Shown: positions 1-11,952 of the stretch, one piece after another | Layout: every line of letters begins with the position of its first letter | Position numbering within the stretch: position 1 is the first letter of the stretch | Source of the DNA: Tetragonia tetragonoides | Taxonomy: Eukaryota; Streptophyta; Magnoliopsida; Caryophyllales; Aizoaceae | Length of the DNA stretch: 64,000 nucleotides | Reading direction: 5' to 3' | Assembly: GCA_038025085.1 (NCBI GenBank) | Contig: CM076140.1 | Coordinates: 27,436,501 to 27,500,500, forward strand | Translations under genes and position numbers: made by a program | Notes under the pieces: generated by a model | The model's database searches: none | Told to the model about the DNA's origin: nothing | The model's input: only the letters and a program-made list of their open reading frames with translations

Positions 1-1019
1 ACAGCTCATACTAGTAGGGTGATAGAGATTGAGTTCTTTTGTGTTGTATATTAAGAGAAAGCACCCAAATGTTTTGTTTGCATTCATTTGAGTATGAAAC
101 CACACCTAGGATGTTTACAAGTACAAACAAGCTTCAACTCAAGCTTTTGAATGCATTTACGCGTTTTAAAAGCTCATACGAGTAGGGTGAAAGAGATTTT
201 GAGTTCTTTTGTGTTGTATATTAAGAGAAAGCATCCAAATACTTTGTTTGCATTTATTTGAGTGTGAAACTACACTTAGGTTGTTTACAAGTACAACCAA
301 GCTTCAACTGAAGCTTTTGAATGCATTTAGGCGTTTTAAAAGCTCATACGAGTAGGGTGAAAGAGATTTAAGTTCTTTTGTGTTGTATATTAAGAGAAAG
401 CATCCAAATACTTTGTTTGCATTCAATTGAGTGTGAAACAACACCTAGGATGTTTAAAAGTACAAACAAGCTTCAACTCAAGCTTTTGAATGCATTTACG
501 CGTTTTAACAGCTCTTACGATTAGGGTGATAGAGATTGAGTTCTTTTGTGTTGTATATTAAGAGAAAGCACCCAAATGTTTTATTTGCATTCATTTGAGT
601 ATGAAACTACACCAAGATTGTTTTAAAGTGCAAACAAGCTTCAACTCAAGGTTTTGAATGCATTTACGCGTTTTAAAAGCTCATACGAGTAGGGTGAAAG
701 AGATTTTGAGTTCTTGTGTGTTGTATATTAAGAGAAAGCATCCAAATACTTTGTTTGCATTCATTTGAGTGTGAAACTACACCTAGGATGTTTACAAGTA
801 CAACCAAGCTTCAACCCAAGCTTTTGAATGCATTTACGCGTTTTAACAGCTCTTATGACTATATGGTGATAGAGACTGAGTTCTTTTATGTTGTATATTA
901 AGAGAAAGCATCCAAATACTTTGTTTGGATTCATCTGAGTGTGAAACTACACCTAGGATGTTTACAAGTACAACCAAGCTTCAACTGAAGCTTTTGAATG
1001 CATTTAGGCGTTTTAAAAG

Positions 1020-2030
1020 CTCATACGAGTAGGGTGAAAGAGATTTGAGTTCTTTTGTGTTGTTTATTAAGAGAAAGCATCCAGATACTTTGTTTGCATT
1101 CAATTGAGTGTGAAACTACACCTAGGATGTTTAAAAGTACAAACAAGCTTCAACTGAAGCTTTTGAATGCATTTACGCGTTTTAACAGCTCTTACGACAG
1201 GGTGATAGAGATTGAGTTCTTTTGTGTTGTATATTAAGAGAAAGCACCCAAATGTTTTATTTGCATTCATTTGAGTATGAAACTACACCAAGATTGTTTT
1301 AAAGTGCAAACAAGCTTCAACTCAAGGTTTTGAATGCATTTACGCGTTTTAAAAGCTCATACGAATAGGGTGAAAGAGATTTGAGTTCTTTTGTGTTGTA
1401 TATTAAGAGAAAGCATCCAAATACTTTGTTTGGATTCATTTGAGTGTGAAACTACACCTATGATGTTTACAAGTACAAACAAGCTTCAACTCAAGCTTTT
1501 AAATGCATTTACGCGTTTTAACAGCTCTTACGACTAGGGTGATAGAGATTGAAGTCTTTTGTAAATATATTAAGAGAAAGCACCAAATGTTTTGTTTGCA
1601 TTCATTTGAGTATGAAACTACACCAAGAGTGTTTCAAATTGCAAACAAGCTTCAACTCAAGCTTTTGAATGCATTTACGCATTTTAAAAGCTCATACGAG
1701 TAGGGTGAAAGAGATTTGAATTCTTTTGTGTTGTATATTAAGAGAAAGCATCCAAATACTTTGTTTGCATTCATTTGAGTGTGAAAACTACATCTAGGAT
1801 GTTTACAAGTACAAACAAGCTTCAACTCAAGCTTTTGAATGCATTTACGCGTTTTAACAGCTCTTACGACTAGGGTGATAGAGATTGAGTTCTTTTGTGT
1901 TGTATATTAAGAGAAAGCACCCAAATGTTTTGTTTGCATTCATTTGAGTATGAAACTACACCAAGAATGTTTTAAAGTGCAAACAAGCTTCAACTCAAGG
2001 TTTTGAATGCATTTACGCGTTTTAAAAGCT
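1020..2030 (+). repeat. Six-monomer block, copy 1 of a 2190-bp-offset duplication
   Basis: This run of about six monomers reappears 2190 bp downstream (13 monomers on). Matched landmarks are CGAATAGGG at 1361 and 3551, and GAAGTC followed by an AATATATTAAG variant at 1551 and 3741. The two copies share the same order of A, B and D monomers but differ by scattered substitutions, so the duplication is older than those in the HOR core. Edges are approximate because they fall in sequence common to all monomers. Confidence 0.8.
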
Positions 2031-3209
2031 CATACGAGTAGGGTGAAAGAGATTTGAGTTCTTTTGTGTTGTATATTTAGAGAAAGCATCCAAACACTTT
2101 GTTTGCATTCATTTGAGTGTGAAACTACACCTAGGATGTTTACAAGTACAAACAAGCTTCAACTCAAGCTTTTGAATTCATTTACGTGTTTTAAAAGCTC
2201 ATACGAGTAGGGTGAAAGAGATTTGAGTTCTTTTGTGTTGTATATTAAGAGGAAGCATCCAAATACTTTGTTTGCATTCATTTGAATGTGAAACTACACC
2301 GAGGATGTTTACAAGTACAAACAAGCTTCAAACCAAGCTTTTGAATGCATTTACGCGTTTTAACAGCTCTTATGACTATGGTGATAGAGACTGAATTCTT
2401 TTGTGTTGTATATTAAGAGAAAGCATCCAAATACTTTGTTTGGATTCATTTGAGTGTGAAACTACACCTAGGATGTTTACAAGTACAAACAAGCTTCAAC
2501 TCAAGCTATCGAATGCATTTACGAGTTTTAAAAGATCATACGAGTAGGGTGAAAGAGATTTGAGTTCTCTTGTGTTGTATATTAAGAGAAAGCATCCAAA
2601 CACTTCATTTGCATTCATTTGACTGTGAAATTACACCTCAGATGTTTACAACTACAAACAAGCTTCAACCCAAGCTTTTGAATGCATTTACGCGTTTTAA
2701 CAGCTCTTACGACTATGGTGATAGAGACTGAGTTCTTTTGTGTTGTATATGAAGAGAAAGCATCCAAATACTTTGTTTGGATTCATTTGAGTGTGAAACT
2801 ACACCTGGAATGTTTGCAAGTACAAACAAGCTTCAACTCAAACTTTTGAATGCATTTACGCGTTTTAAAAGCTCATACGAGTAGGGTGAAAGAGATTTGA
2901 ATTCTTTTGTGTTGTATATTAAGAGAAAGCATCCAAATACTTTGTTTGCATTCATATGAGTGTGAAAACTACATCTAGGATGTTTACAAGTACAAACAAG
3001 CTTCAACTCAAGCTTTTGAATGGATTTACTCATTTTAACAGCTCATACTTGTAGGGTGATAGAGATTGAGTTCTTTTGTGTTGTATATTAAGAGAAAGCA
3101 CCCAAATGTTTTGTTTGCATTCATTTGAGTATGAAACTACACCAAGAATGTTTTAAAGTGCAAAAAAGCTTCAATTCAAGCTTTTGAATGCATTTACGCG
3201 TTTTAAAAG

Positions 3210-4220
3210 CTCATACGAGTAGGGTGAAAGAGATTTGAGTTCTTTTGTGTTGTATATTAAAAGAAAGCATCCAAATACTTTATTTGCATTCAATTGAGTG
3301 TGAAACTACACCTAGGATGTTTACAAGTACAAACAAGCTTCAACTCAAGCTTTTGAATGCATTTACGCGTTTTAACAGCACTTACGACAGGGTGATAGAG
3401 ATTGAGTTCTTTTGTGTTGTATATTAAGAGAAAGCACCCAAATGTTTTGTTTGCATTCATTTGAGTATGAAACTACACCAAGAATGTTTTAAAGTGCAAA
3501 CAAGCTTCAACTCAAGGTTTTGAATGCATTTACGCGTTTTAAAAGCTCATACGAATAGGGTGAAAGAGATTTGAGTTCTTTTGTGTTGTATATTAAGAGA
3601 AAGCATACAAATACTTTTCTTGCATTCATTTGAGTGTGAAACTACACCTATGATGTTTACAAGTACAAACAAGCTTCAACTCAAGCTTTTGAATGCATTT
3701 ACGCGTTTTAACAGCTCTTACGACTAGGGTGATAGAGATTGAAGTCTTTTGTTAATATATTAAGAGAAAGCACCAAATGTTTTGTTTGCATTCATTTGAG
3801 TATGAAACTACACCAAGAGTGTTTCAAATTGCAAACAAGCTTCAACTCAAGCTTTTGAATGCATTTACGCATTTTAAAAGCTCATACGAGTAGGGTGAAA
3901 GAGATTTGAATTCTTTTGTGTTGTATATTAAGAGAAAGCATCCAAATACTTTGTTAGCATTCATTTGAGTGTGAAAACTACATCTAGGATGTTTACAAGT
4001 ACAAACAAGCTTCAACTCAAGCTTTTGAATGCATTTACGCGTTTTAACAGCTCTTACGACTAGGGTGATAGAGATTGAGTTCTTTTGTGCTGTATAATAA
4101 GAGAAAGCAGCCAAATGTTTTGTTTGCATTCATTTGAGTATGAAACTGCACCAAGAATGTTTTAAAGTGCAAACAAGCTTCAACTCAAGGTTTTGAATGC
4201 ATTTACGCGTTTTAAAAGCT
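3210..4220 (+). repeat. Six-monomer block, copy 2 of a 2190-bp-offset duplication
   Basis: Second copy of the block at about 1020-2030. It carries the same CGAATAGGG monomer and the same rare GAAGTC D monomer, with AAGAATG where copy 1 has AAGATTG in the first B monomer. No indel between the copies was noted over this span. Confidence 0.8.
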
Positions 4221-4385
4221 CATACGAATAGGGTGAAAGAGATTTGAGTTCTTTTGTGTTGTATATTAAGAGAAAGCATACAAATACTTTGTTTGCATTC
4301 ATTTGAGTGTGAAACTACACCTAGGATGTTTACACGTACAAACAAGCTTCAACTCAAGCTTTTGAATGCATTTACGCGTTTTAAA

Positions 4386-4549
4386 AGCTCATAGGAGTAG
4401 GGTGAAAGAGATTTGAATTCTTTTTTGTTGTATATTAAGAGAAAGCATCCAAATACTTTTTTTGCATTCATATGAGTGTGAAAACTACATCTAGAATGTT
4501 TACAAGTACAAACAAGCTTCAACTCAAGCTTTTGAATACTCGTTTTAAC
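4386..4549 (+). repeat. Class C monomer shortened by 6 bp
   Basis: This monomer is 164 bp. The usual GAATGCATTTACTCG near its end reads GAATACTCG, a loss of six bases that removes the AATGCATT palindrome. It begins with the rare CATAGGAGTAGGG and is followed by a CTAGTAGGGTGATAGTGATT monomer. The same pair without the deletion occurs at about 58074, so the deletion arose after the two lineages separated. Confidence 0.85.
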
Positions 4550-5100
4550 AGCTCATACTAGTAGGGTGATAGTGATTGAGTTCTTTTGTGTTGTATATTA
4601 AGAGAAAGCATCCAAATACTTTGTTTGCATTCAATTGAGTGTGAAACTACACCTAGGATGTTTACAAGTACAAACAAGTTTCAACTCAAGCTTTTGAATG
4701 CATTTACGCGTTTTAACAGCTCTTACGACTAGGGTGATAGAGATTGAGTTCTTTTGTGTTGTATATTAAGAGAAAGCACCCAAATGTTTTGTTTGCATTC
4801 ATTTGAGTATGAAACGACGCTAAGAATGTTTTAAAGTGCAAACAAGCTTCAACTCAAGGTTTTGAATGCATTTACGCGTTTTAAAAGCTCATACGAGTAG
4901 GGTGAAAGAGATTTGAGTTATTTTGTGTTGTATATTAAGAGAAAGCATCCAAATACTTTGTTTGGATTCATTTGAGAGTGAAACTACACCTAGGAAGTTT
5001 ACAAGTGCAAACAAGCTTCAACTCAAGCTTTTGAATGCATTTACGCGTTTTGAAAGCTCATACGAGTAGGGTGAAAGAGATTTGAGTTCTTTTGTGTTGT

Positions 5101-5560
5101 ATATTCAGAGAAAGCACCAAAATGTTTTGTTTGCATTCATTTGAGTATGAAACTACACCAAGAATGTTTTAAAGTGCAAACAAGCTTCAACTCAAGCTTT
5201 TGAATGCATTTACGCGTTGTAAAAGCTCATATGAGTAGGGGTGAAAGAGATTTGAGATCTTTTGTGTTGTATATTAAGAGAAAGCATCCAAATACTTTGT
5301 TTGGATTCATTTGAGAGTGAAACTACACCTAGGAAGTTTACAAGTACAAACTAGCTTCAACTCAAGCTTTTGAATGCATTTACGCGTTATAAAAGCTCAT
5401 ACGAGTAGGGTGAATGAGAATTGAGTTCATTTGTGTTGTATATTAAGAGAAAGCATCCAAATACTTTGTTTCGATTCATTTGAGTGTGAAACTACACCTC
5501 GGATGTTTACAAGTACAAACAAGTTTCAACTCAAGCTTTTGAATGCATTTACACGTTTTA
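5101..5560 (+). repeat. Three-monomer module, copy 1
   Basis: A B-type monomer with CACCAAAATG is followed by a GTTGTAAAAGC monomer with GAGATCTTTTG (GAGATC at 5254), then a GTTATAAAAGC monomer with GTGAATGAGAATTGAG. The same order recurs three more times downstream (GAGAT landmark at 6265, 8052 and 11185). Edges are approximate. Confidence 0.75.
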
Positions 5561-5879
5561 AAAGCTCATACGAGTAGGGTGATAGAGATTGAGTTCTTTT
5601 GTGTTGTATATTAAGAGAAAGCACCCGATTGTTTTGTTTGCACTCATTTGAGTATGAAACTACACCAAGAATGTTTTAAAGTGCAAACAAGCTTCAACTC
5701 AAGCTTTTGAATGCATTTACGCGTTTTAACAGCTCTTACGACTAGGGTGATAGTGATTGAGTTCTTTTGCGTTGTATATTAAGAGAAAGCATCCAAATAC
5801 TTTGTTTGAATTGATTTGAGTGTGAAACTACACCTAGGATGTTTACAAGTAAAAACTAGCTTCAACTCAAGCTTTTGGA

Positions 5880-6180
5880 TCCATTTAAGCGTTATAAAAG
5901 CTAATACGAGTAGGGTGAAAGAGATTTGAGTATTTTTGTGTTGTATATTAAGAGAAAGCATACAAATACATTGTTTGGATTCATTTGAGTGTGAAACTAC
6001 ATCTAGGATGTTTACAAGTACAAACAAGCTTCAACTCAAACTTTTGAATGCATTTACGCGTTGTAGCTGCTCTTACGACTAGGGTGATAGAGATTGAGTT
6101 CTTTTGTGTTGTATATTAAGAGAAAGCACCAAAATGTTTTGTTTGCATTCATTTGAGTATGAAACTACACCAAGAATGTT
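5880..6180 (+). repeat. Two-monomer segment, copy 1 (offset 3306)
   Basis: TTATAAAAGC boundary, an ACATTGTTTGG monomer (TTGTTTGG at 5971) and a rare TTGTAGCTGC boundary at 6061. The same succession occurs 3306 bp downstream. It lies upstream of module copy 2. Confidence 0.7.
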
Positions 6181-6570
6181 TTAAAGTGCAAACAAGCTTC
6201 AACTCAAGCTTTTGAATGCATTTACGCGTTGTAAAAGCTCATACGAGTAGGGTGAAAGAGATTTGAGATCTTTTGTGTTGTATATATTAAGAGCAAGCAT
6301 CCAAATACTTTGTTTGGATTCATTTGAGTGTGAAACTACACCTAGGAAGGTTACAAGTACAAACAAGCTTCAACTCAAGCTTTTGAATGCATTTACGCGT
6401 TACAAAAGCTCATACGAGTAGGATGAATGCGAATTGAGTTCTTTTGTGTTGTATATTAAGAGAAAGCATCCAAATACTTTGTTTGGATTCATTTGAGTGT
6501 GAAACTACACCTAGGATGTTTACAAGTAAAAACAAGCTTCAACTCAAGCTTTTGAATGCATTTACGCGTT
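6110..6570 (+). repeat. Three-monomer module, copy 2
   Basis: Same order of three monomers as at 5101-5560, shifted 1011 bp (six monomers) by the GAGATC landmark. This copy has an extra TA (GTTGTATATATTAAG, near 6280), also present in copies 3 and 4 but not copy 1, and GTTACAAAAGC at the second boundary. Confidence 0.75.
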
Positions 6571-6911
6571 TTAGAAGCTCATACGAGTAGGGTGAAAGAG
6601 ATTTGAGTTCTTTTGCGTTGTCTATTAAGAGAAAGCATCCAAACACTTTGTTTGCATTCATTTGAGTATGAAACTACTCCTAGGATGTTTACAAGTACAA
6701 ACAAGCTTCAACTCAAGCTTTTGAATGCATTTACGCGTTTTAACAGCTCTTACGACTAGGGTGATAGAGCTTGAGTTCTTTTGTGTTGTACATGAAGAGA
6801 AAGCAGCCAATTGTTTTGTTTGCATTCATTTGAGTATGAAACTACACCAAGAATATTTTAAAGTGCAAACAAGCTTCAACTCAAGCTTTTGAATGCATTT
6901 ACGTGTTTTAA

Positions 6912-6960
6912 AAGTTTATACGAGTAGGGTGAAAGAGATTTGAGTTCTTTTGTGTTTTAA
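6912..6960 (+). repeat. 49-bp truncated monomer, copy 1
   Basis: Only the first part of a monomer is present: it runs from AAGTTTATACGAG to TTCTTTTGTGT and then joins TTTTAAAAGC of the next monomer, skipping about 120 bp. It follows a GAAGAGAAAGCAGCCAATTG monomer (6793). Identical joints occur at 7516, 10095 and 10987. Confidence 0.92.
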
Positions 6961-7466
6961 AAGCTCATACGAGTAGGGTGATAGAGATTGAGTTCTTTTG
7001 TGTTGTATATTAAGAGAAAGCACCCAATTATTTTGTTTGCACTCATTTTGAGCTTGAAACTACACCAAGAATGTTTTAAATTGCAAACAAGCTTCAACTC
7101 CAGCTTTTGAATGCATTTACGCGTTTTAAAAGCTCATACGAGTAGGGTGAAAGAGATTTGAGTTCTTTTGTGTTGTATATTCAGAGAAAGCATTGAAATA
7201 CTTTGTTTGGATTCATTTGAGTGTGAAACTACACCTGGGATGTTTACAAGTACAAACAAGCTTCAACTCAAGCTTTTGAATGCATTTACGCGTTTTAACA
7301 GCTCTTACAACTAGGGTGATAGAGAACGAGTTCTTTTGTGTTGTATATTAAGAGAAAGCATCCAAATACATTGTGTGCATTCATTTGTGTGTGAAACTAC
7401 ACCTAGGATGTTTACAAGTACAAACAAGCTTCAACTCAAGCTTTTGAATGCATTTACGTGTTTTAA

Positions 7467-7515
7467 AAGCTCATACGAGTAGGGTGAAAGAGATTTGAGT
7501 TCTTTTGTGTTTTAA
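7467..7515 (+). repeat. 49-bp truncated monomer, copy 2
   Basis: Same joint (TTTTGTGTTTTAAAAGC) as at 6960, 555 bp downstream of it. The preceding monomer is an A type with CATTTACGTG rather than the GCAGCCAATTG type, so the remnant has been copied away from its original neighbour, or the neighbour was converted. Confidence 0.9.
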
Positions 7516-7899
7516 AAGCTAATACGAGTAGGGTGATAGAGATTGAGTTCTTTTGTGTTGTATATTTAGATAAATCACCCAATTGTTTTGTTTGCACTCA
7601 TTTGAGTATGAACATACACCAAGAATATTTTAAAGTGCAAACAAGCTTCAACTCAAGCTTTTGAATGCATTTACGCGTTTTAAAAGCTCATACGAGTAAG
7701 GTGAAGGAGATTTGAGTTCTTTTGTGTTGTATATTCAGAGAAAGCATCCAAAATACTTTGTTTAGATTCATTTGAGTGTGAAACTACACCTAGGATGTTT
7801 ACAAGTACAAACAAGCTACAACTAAAACTTTTGAATGCATTTACGCGTTGTAACAGCTCTTACGACTATGGTGATAGAGATTGAGTTCTTTTGTGTTGT

Positions 7900-8350
7900 A
7901 TATTAAGAGAAAGCACCCAAATATTTTGTTTGCATTCATTTGAGTATGAAACTACACCAAGAATGTTTTAAAGTGCAAACCAGCTTCAACTCAAGCTTTT
8001 GAATTCATTTACGCGTTGCAACAGCTCATACGAGTAGCGTGAAAGAGATTTGAGATCTTTTGTGTTGTATATATTAAGAGAAAGCATCCAAATACTTTGT
8101 TTGGATTCATTTGAGTGTGAAACTACACCTAGGAAGTTTACAAGTACAAACAAGCTTGAACTCAAGGTTTTGAATATATTTACGCGTTATAAAAGCTCAT
8201 ACGAGTAGGGTGAATTAGAATTGAATTCTTTTGTGTTGTATATTAAGAGAAAGCATCCAAATACTTTGTTTGGATTCATTTGAGTGTAAAACTACACCTC
8301 GGATGTTTACAAGTACAAACAAGCTTCAACTCAAGCTTTTGAATGCATTT
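7900..8350 (+). repeat. Three-monomer module, copy 3
   Basis: Third copy, with GAGATC at 8052, the extra TA near 8070, GTTATAAAAGC, and GTGAATTAGAATTGAATTC in the third monomer. The boundary before the GAGATC monomer reads GTTGCAACAGC, unlike the other copies. Confidence 0.72.
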
Positions 8351-9185
8351 ACGCGTTTTAAAAGCTCATACGAGTAGGGTGATAGAGATTGAGTTCTTTT
8401 GTGTTGTATATTAAGAGAAACCACCCAATTGTTTTTTTTGCACTCATTTGAGTATGAAACTACACCAAGAATGTTTTAAAGTGCAAACAAGCTTCAACTC
8501 AAGCTTTTGAATGCATTTACGCGTTTTAAAAGCTCCTACGAGTAGGGTGAAAGAGATTTGAGTTCTTTTGTGTTGTATATTAAGAGAAAGCATCCAAATA
8601 CTTTGTTTGGATTTATATGAGTGTGAAACTACACCTTGGATGTTTACAAGTACAAACTAGCTTCAACTCAAGCTTTTGAATGCATTTACGCGTTTTAAAA
8701 GCTCATACGAGTAGGGTGAAAGAGATATGAGTTCTTTTGTGTTGTATATTAAGAGAAAGCATCCAAATACTTTGTTTGGATTCATTTGAGGGTGAAACTA
8801 CACCTAGGATGTTTACAAGTACAAAAAAGCTTCAACTCAAGCTTTTGAATGCATTTACGCGTTTTAAAAGCTCATACGAGTAGTGTGAAAGAGATTTGAG
8901 TTCTTTTGTGTTGTATATTAAAAGAAAGCATCCAAATACTTTGTTTGGATTCATTTGAGTGCGAAAGTACACCTAGGATGTTTACAAGTACAAAAAAGCT
9001 TCAACTCAAAATTTCGAATGCATTTAAGCGTTTTAAGTTCATACGAGTAGCCTGAAAGAGATTTGAGTTCTTTTGTGTTGTATATTAATAGAAAGCATCC
9101 AAATACTTTGTTTGGATTCATTTGAGTGTGAAACTACACCAAGGATGTTTACAAGTACAAACAAGCTTCAACTCAAACTTTTGAA

Positions 9186-9486
9186 TGCATTTACGCGTTA
9201 TAAAAGCTCATACGAGTAGGGTGAAAGAGATTTGAGTTTTTTTGTGTTGTATATTTAGAGAGAGCATCCAAATACATTGTTTGGATTCATTTGAGTGTGA
9301 AACTACATCTAGGATGTTTACAAGTACAAACAAGCTTCAACTCAAACTTTTGAATGCATTTACGCGTTGTAACTGCTCTTACGACTAGGGTGATAGAGAT
9401 TGAGTTCTTTTGTGTTGTATATTAAGAGATAGCACCAAAATGTTTTGTTTGCATTAATTTGAGTATGAAACTACACCAAGAATGTT
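9186..9486 (+). repeat. Two-monomer segment, copy 2 (offset 3306)
   Basis: Counterpart of 5880-6180, with TTGTTTGG at 9277 and TTGTAACTGC at 9367. The TGC boundary, where other monomers have AGC preceded by TTTTAAA or TTTTAAC, is shared only by these two places as far as I saw. Confidence 0.7.
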
Positions 9487-10045
9487 TTAAAGTGCAAACA
9501 AGCTTCAACTCAAGCTTTTGAATGCATTTACGCGTTTTAACAGCTCTTACGACTAGGGTGATAGAGCTTGAGTTCTTTTGTGTTGTATATGAAGAGAAAG
9601 CAGCCAATTGTTTTGTTTGCATTCATTTGAGTATGAAACTACACCAAGTATGTTTTAAAGTGCAAACAAGCTTCATCTCAAGCTTTTGAATGCATTTACG
9701 TGTTTTAAAAGCTCATACGAGTAAGGTGAAAGAGATTTGAGTTCTTTTGTGTTGTATATTAAGAGAAAGAATCCAAATACTTTGTTTGGATTCATTTGAG
9801 TGTGAGACTACACCTAGGATGTTTACAAGTACAAACAAGCTTCAACTCAAGCTTTTGAATGCATTTAGGCGTTTTAACAGCTCTTACGACTAGGGTGATA
9901 GAGCTTGAGTTCTTTTGTGTTGTATATGAAGAGAAAGCAGCCAATTGTTTTGTTTGCATTCATGTGAGTATGAAACTACACCAAGAATGTTTTAAAGTGC
10001 AAACAAGCTTCAACTCAAGCTTTTGAATGCATTTTCGTGTTTTAA

Positions 10046-10094
10046 AAGCTCATACGAGTAGGGTGAAAGAGATTTGAGTTCTTTTGTGTTTTAA
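10046..10094 (+). repeat. 49-bp truncated monomer, copy 3
   Basis: Same joint as the copies at 6912 and 7467. The preceding monomer is again the GAAGAGAAAGCAGCC type (9928), and the following monomer is a GATAGAGATTGAG B type. Confidence 0.92.
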
Positions 10095-10937
10095 AAGCTC
10101 ATACGAGTAGGGTGATAGAGATTGAGTTCTTTTGTGTTGTATATTAAGAGAAAGCACCAAAATGTTTTGTTTGCATTCATTTGAGTATGAAACTACACCA
10201 AGAATGTTTTAAAGTGCAAACAAGCTTCAACTCAAGGTTTTGAATGCAATTACGCGTTGTAAAAGCTCATACGAGTAGGGTGAAAGAGATTTGAGTTCTT
10301 TTGTGTTGTATATTAAGAGAAAGTATCCAAATACTTTGTTTGCATTCATTTGAGTATGAAACTACACCAAGGATGTTTACAAGTACAAACAAGCTTCAAC
10401 TCAAACTTTTGAATGCATTTACGCGTTATAAAAGCTCATACGAGTAGGGTGAAAGAGATATGAGTTCTTTTGTGTTGTATATTAAGAGAAAGCTTCCAAA
10501 TACTTTGTTTGGATTTATATGAGTGTGAAACTACACCTTGGATGTTTACAAGTACAAACTAGCTTCAACTCAAGCTTTTGAATGCATTTACGCGTTTTAA
10601 AAGCTCATACGAGTAGGGTGAAAGAGATTTGAGTTCTTTTGCGTTGTCTATTAAGAGAGAGCATCCAAACACTTTGTTTGCATTCATTTGAGTATGAAAC
10701 TACTCCTAGGATGTTTACAAGTACAAACAAGCTTCAACTCAAGCTTTTGAATGCATTTACGCGTTTTAACAGCTCTTACGACTAGGGAGATAGAGCTTGA
10801 GATCTTTTGTGTTGTATATGAAGAGAAAGCAGCCAATTGTTTTGTTTGCATTCATTTGAGTATGAAACTACACCAAGAATGTTTTAAAGTGCAAACAAGC
10901 TTCAACTCAAGCTTTTTAATACATTTACGTGTTTTAA

Positions 10938-10986
10938 AAGCTCATACGAGTAGGGTGAAAGAGATTTGTGTTCTTTTGTGTTTTAA
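10938..10986 (+). repeat. 49-bp truncated monomer, copy 4
   Basis: Same joint, 892 bp after copy 3 (five monomers plus 49 bp). The preceding monomer is the GAAGAGAAAGCAGCC type (10820). A private change, GATTTGTGTTC, marks this copy. Confidence 0.92.
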
Positions 10987-11039
10987 AAGCTCATACGAGT
11001 AGGGTGATAGAGATTGAGTTCTTTTGTGTTGTATATTAA

Positions 11040-11325
11040 GAGAAAGCACCAAAATGTTTTGTTTGCATTAATTTGAGTTTGAAACTACACCAAGAATGTT
11101 TTAAAGTGCAAACAAGCTTCAACTCAAGCTTTTGAATGCATTTACGCGTTGTAAAAACTCATACGAGTAGGGTGAAAGAGATTCGAGATATTTTGTGTTG
11201 TATATATTAAGAGAAAGCATCCAAATACTTTGTTTGGATTCATTTGAGTGTGAAACTACACCTAGGAAGTTTACAAGTAAAAACAAGCTTCAACTCAAGC
11301 TTTTGAATGCATTTACGCGTTTTAA
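11040..11325 (+). repeat. Three-monomer module, partial copy 4
   Basis: The B-type CACCAAAATG monomer and the GTTGTAAAA monomer are present (GAGATATTTTG at 11185, where the other copies have GAGATC) with the extra TA near 11205. The third monomer is replaced by an ordinary TTTTAAAAGC monomer, so the module is incomplete here. Confidence 0.68.
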
Positions 11326-11514
11326 AAGCTCATACGAGTAGGGTGAAAGAGATTTGAGTTCTTTTGCGTTGTCTATTAAGAGAAAGCATCCAAATACTTT
11401 GTTTGGATTTATCTGAGTGTGAAACTACACCTTGGATGTTTACAAGTACAAACTAGCTTCAACTCAAGCTTTTGAATGCATTTACGCGTTTTAAAAGCTC
11501 ATACGAGTAGGGTG

Positions 11515-11952
11515 AAAGAGATATGAGTTCTTTTGTGTTGTATATTAAGAGAAAGCATCCAAATACTTTGTTTGCATTCATTTGAGTATGAAACTACTCC
11601 TAGGATGTTTACAAGTACAAACAAGCTTCAACTCATGCTTTTGAATGCATTTACGCGTTTTAAAAGCTCATACGAGTAGGGTGAAAGAGATTTGAGTTCT
11701 TTTGCGTTGTCTATGAAGAGAAAGCATCCAAACACTTTGTTTGCATTCATTTGAGTATGAAACTACTCCTAGGATGTTTACAAGTACAAACAAGCTTCAA
11801 CTCATGCTTTTGAATGCATTTACGCGTTTTAACAGCTCTTACGACTAGGGTAATAGAGCTTGAGTTCTTTTGTGTTGTATATGAAGAGAAAGCAGCCAAT
11901 TGTTTTGTTTGCATTCATTTGAGTATGAAACTACACCAAGTATGTTTTAAAG
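11515..11952 (+). repeat. Three-monomer segment duplicated at 18108-18545
   Basis: Two nearly identical A monomers with AACTACTCC and the rare CAACTCATGC (11631 and 11800, 169 bp apart) are followed by a GGGTAATAGAGCTTGAG B-type monomer with GAAGAGAAAGCAGCC. All landmarks recur at a constant offset of 6593 bp. Open frames in the copies are incidental. Confidence 0.85.

Larger units (their letters stand above)
1..4385 (+). repeat. Left diverged satellite domain
   Basis: About 26 monomers of classes A, B, C and D in no fixed long order. Characteristic variants are CAACTGAAGC in place of CAACTCAAGC (near 306, 983 and 1150), TTTAGGCG in place of TTTACGCG, and a D monomer with GAAGTC and AATATATTAAG (near 1551 and 3741). 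The first 350 bp align without length change to 60940 onward, so this edge and the right edge of the window come from the same monomer population. No gene is seen; short frames near 716-901, 1055-1237 and 3245-3427 are monomer sequence read through 168-bp units. Confidence 0.9.

Noticed and set aside
716..3427. Similar 60-66 codon plus-strand frames near 716, 1055, 1503 and 3245
   Set aside because: They are the same monomer sequence read in one frame. Class B monomers are 168 bp, a multiple of three, so a frame survives through them; adjacent 169- or 170-bp monomers shift and close it. No start context, codon bias or conserved protein pattern is seen.
3842..6027. Minus-strand frames of 80-95 codons (3842-4129, 5779-6027)
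   Set aside because: Reverse reading of ordinary forward monomers. The apparent protein similarity between them is only satellite identity.
10751..11002. 83-codon frame crossing a 49-bp remnant
   Set aside because: The 49-bp truncated monomer merely lets the frame pass into the next monomer; nothing suggests coding.
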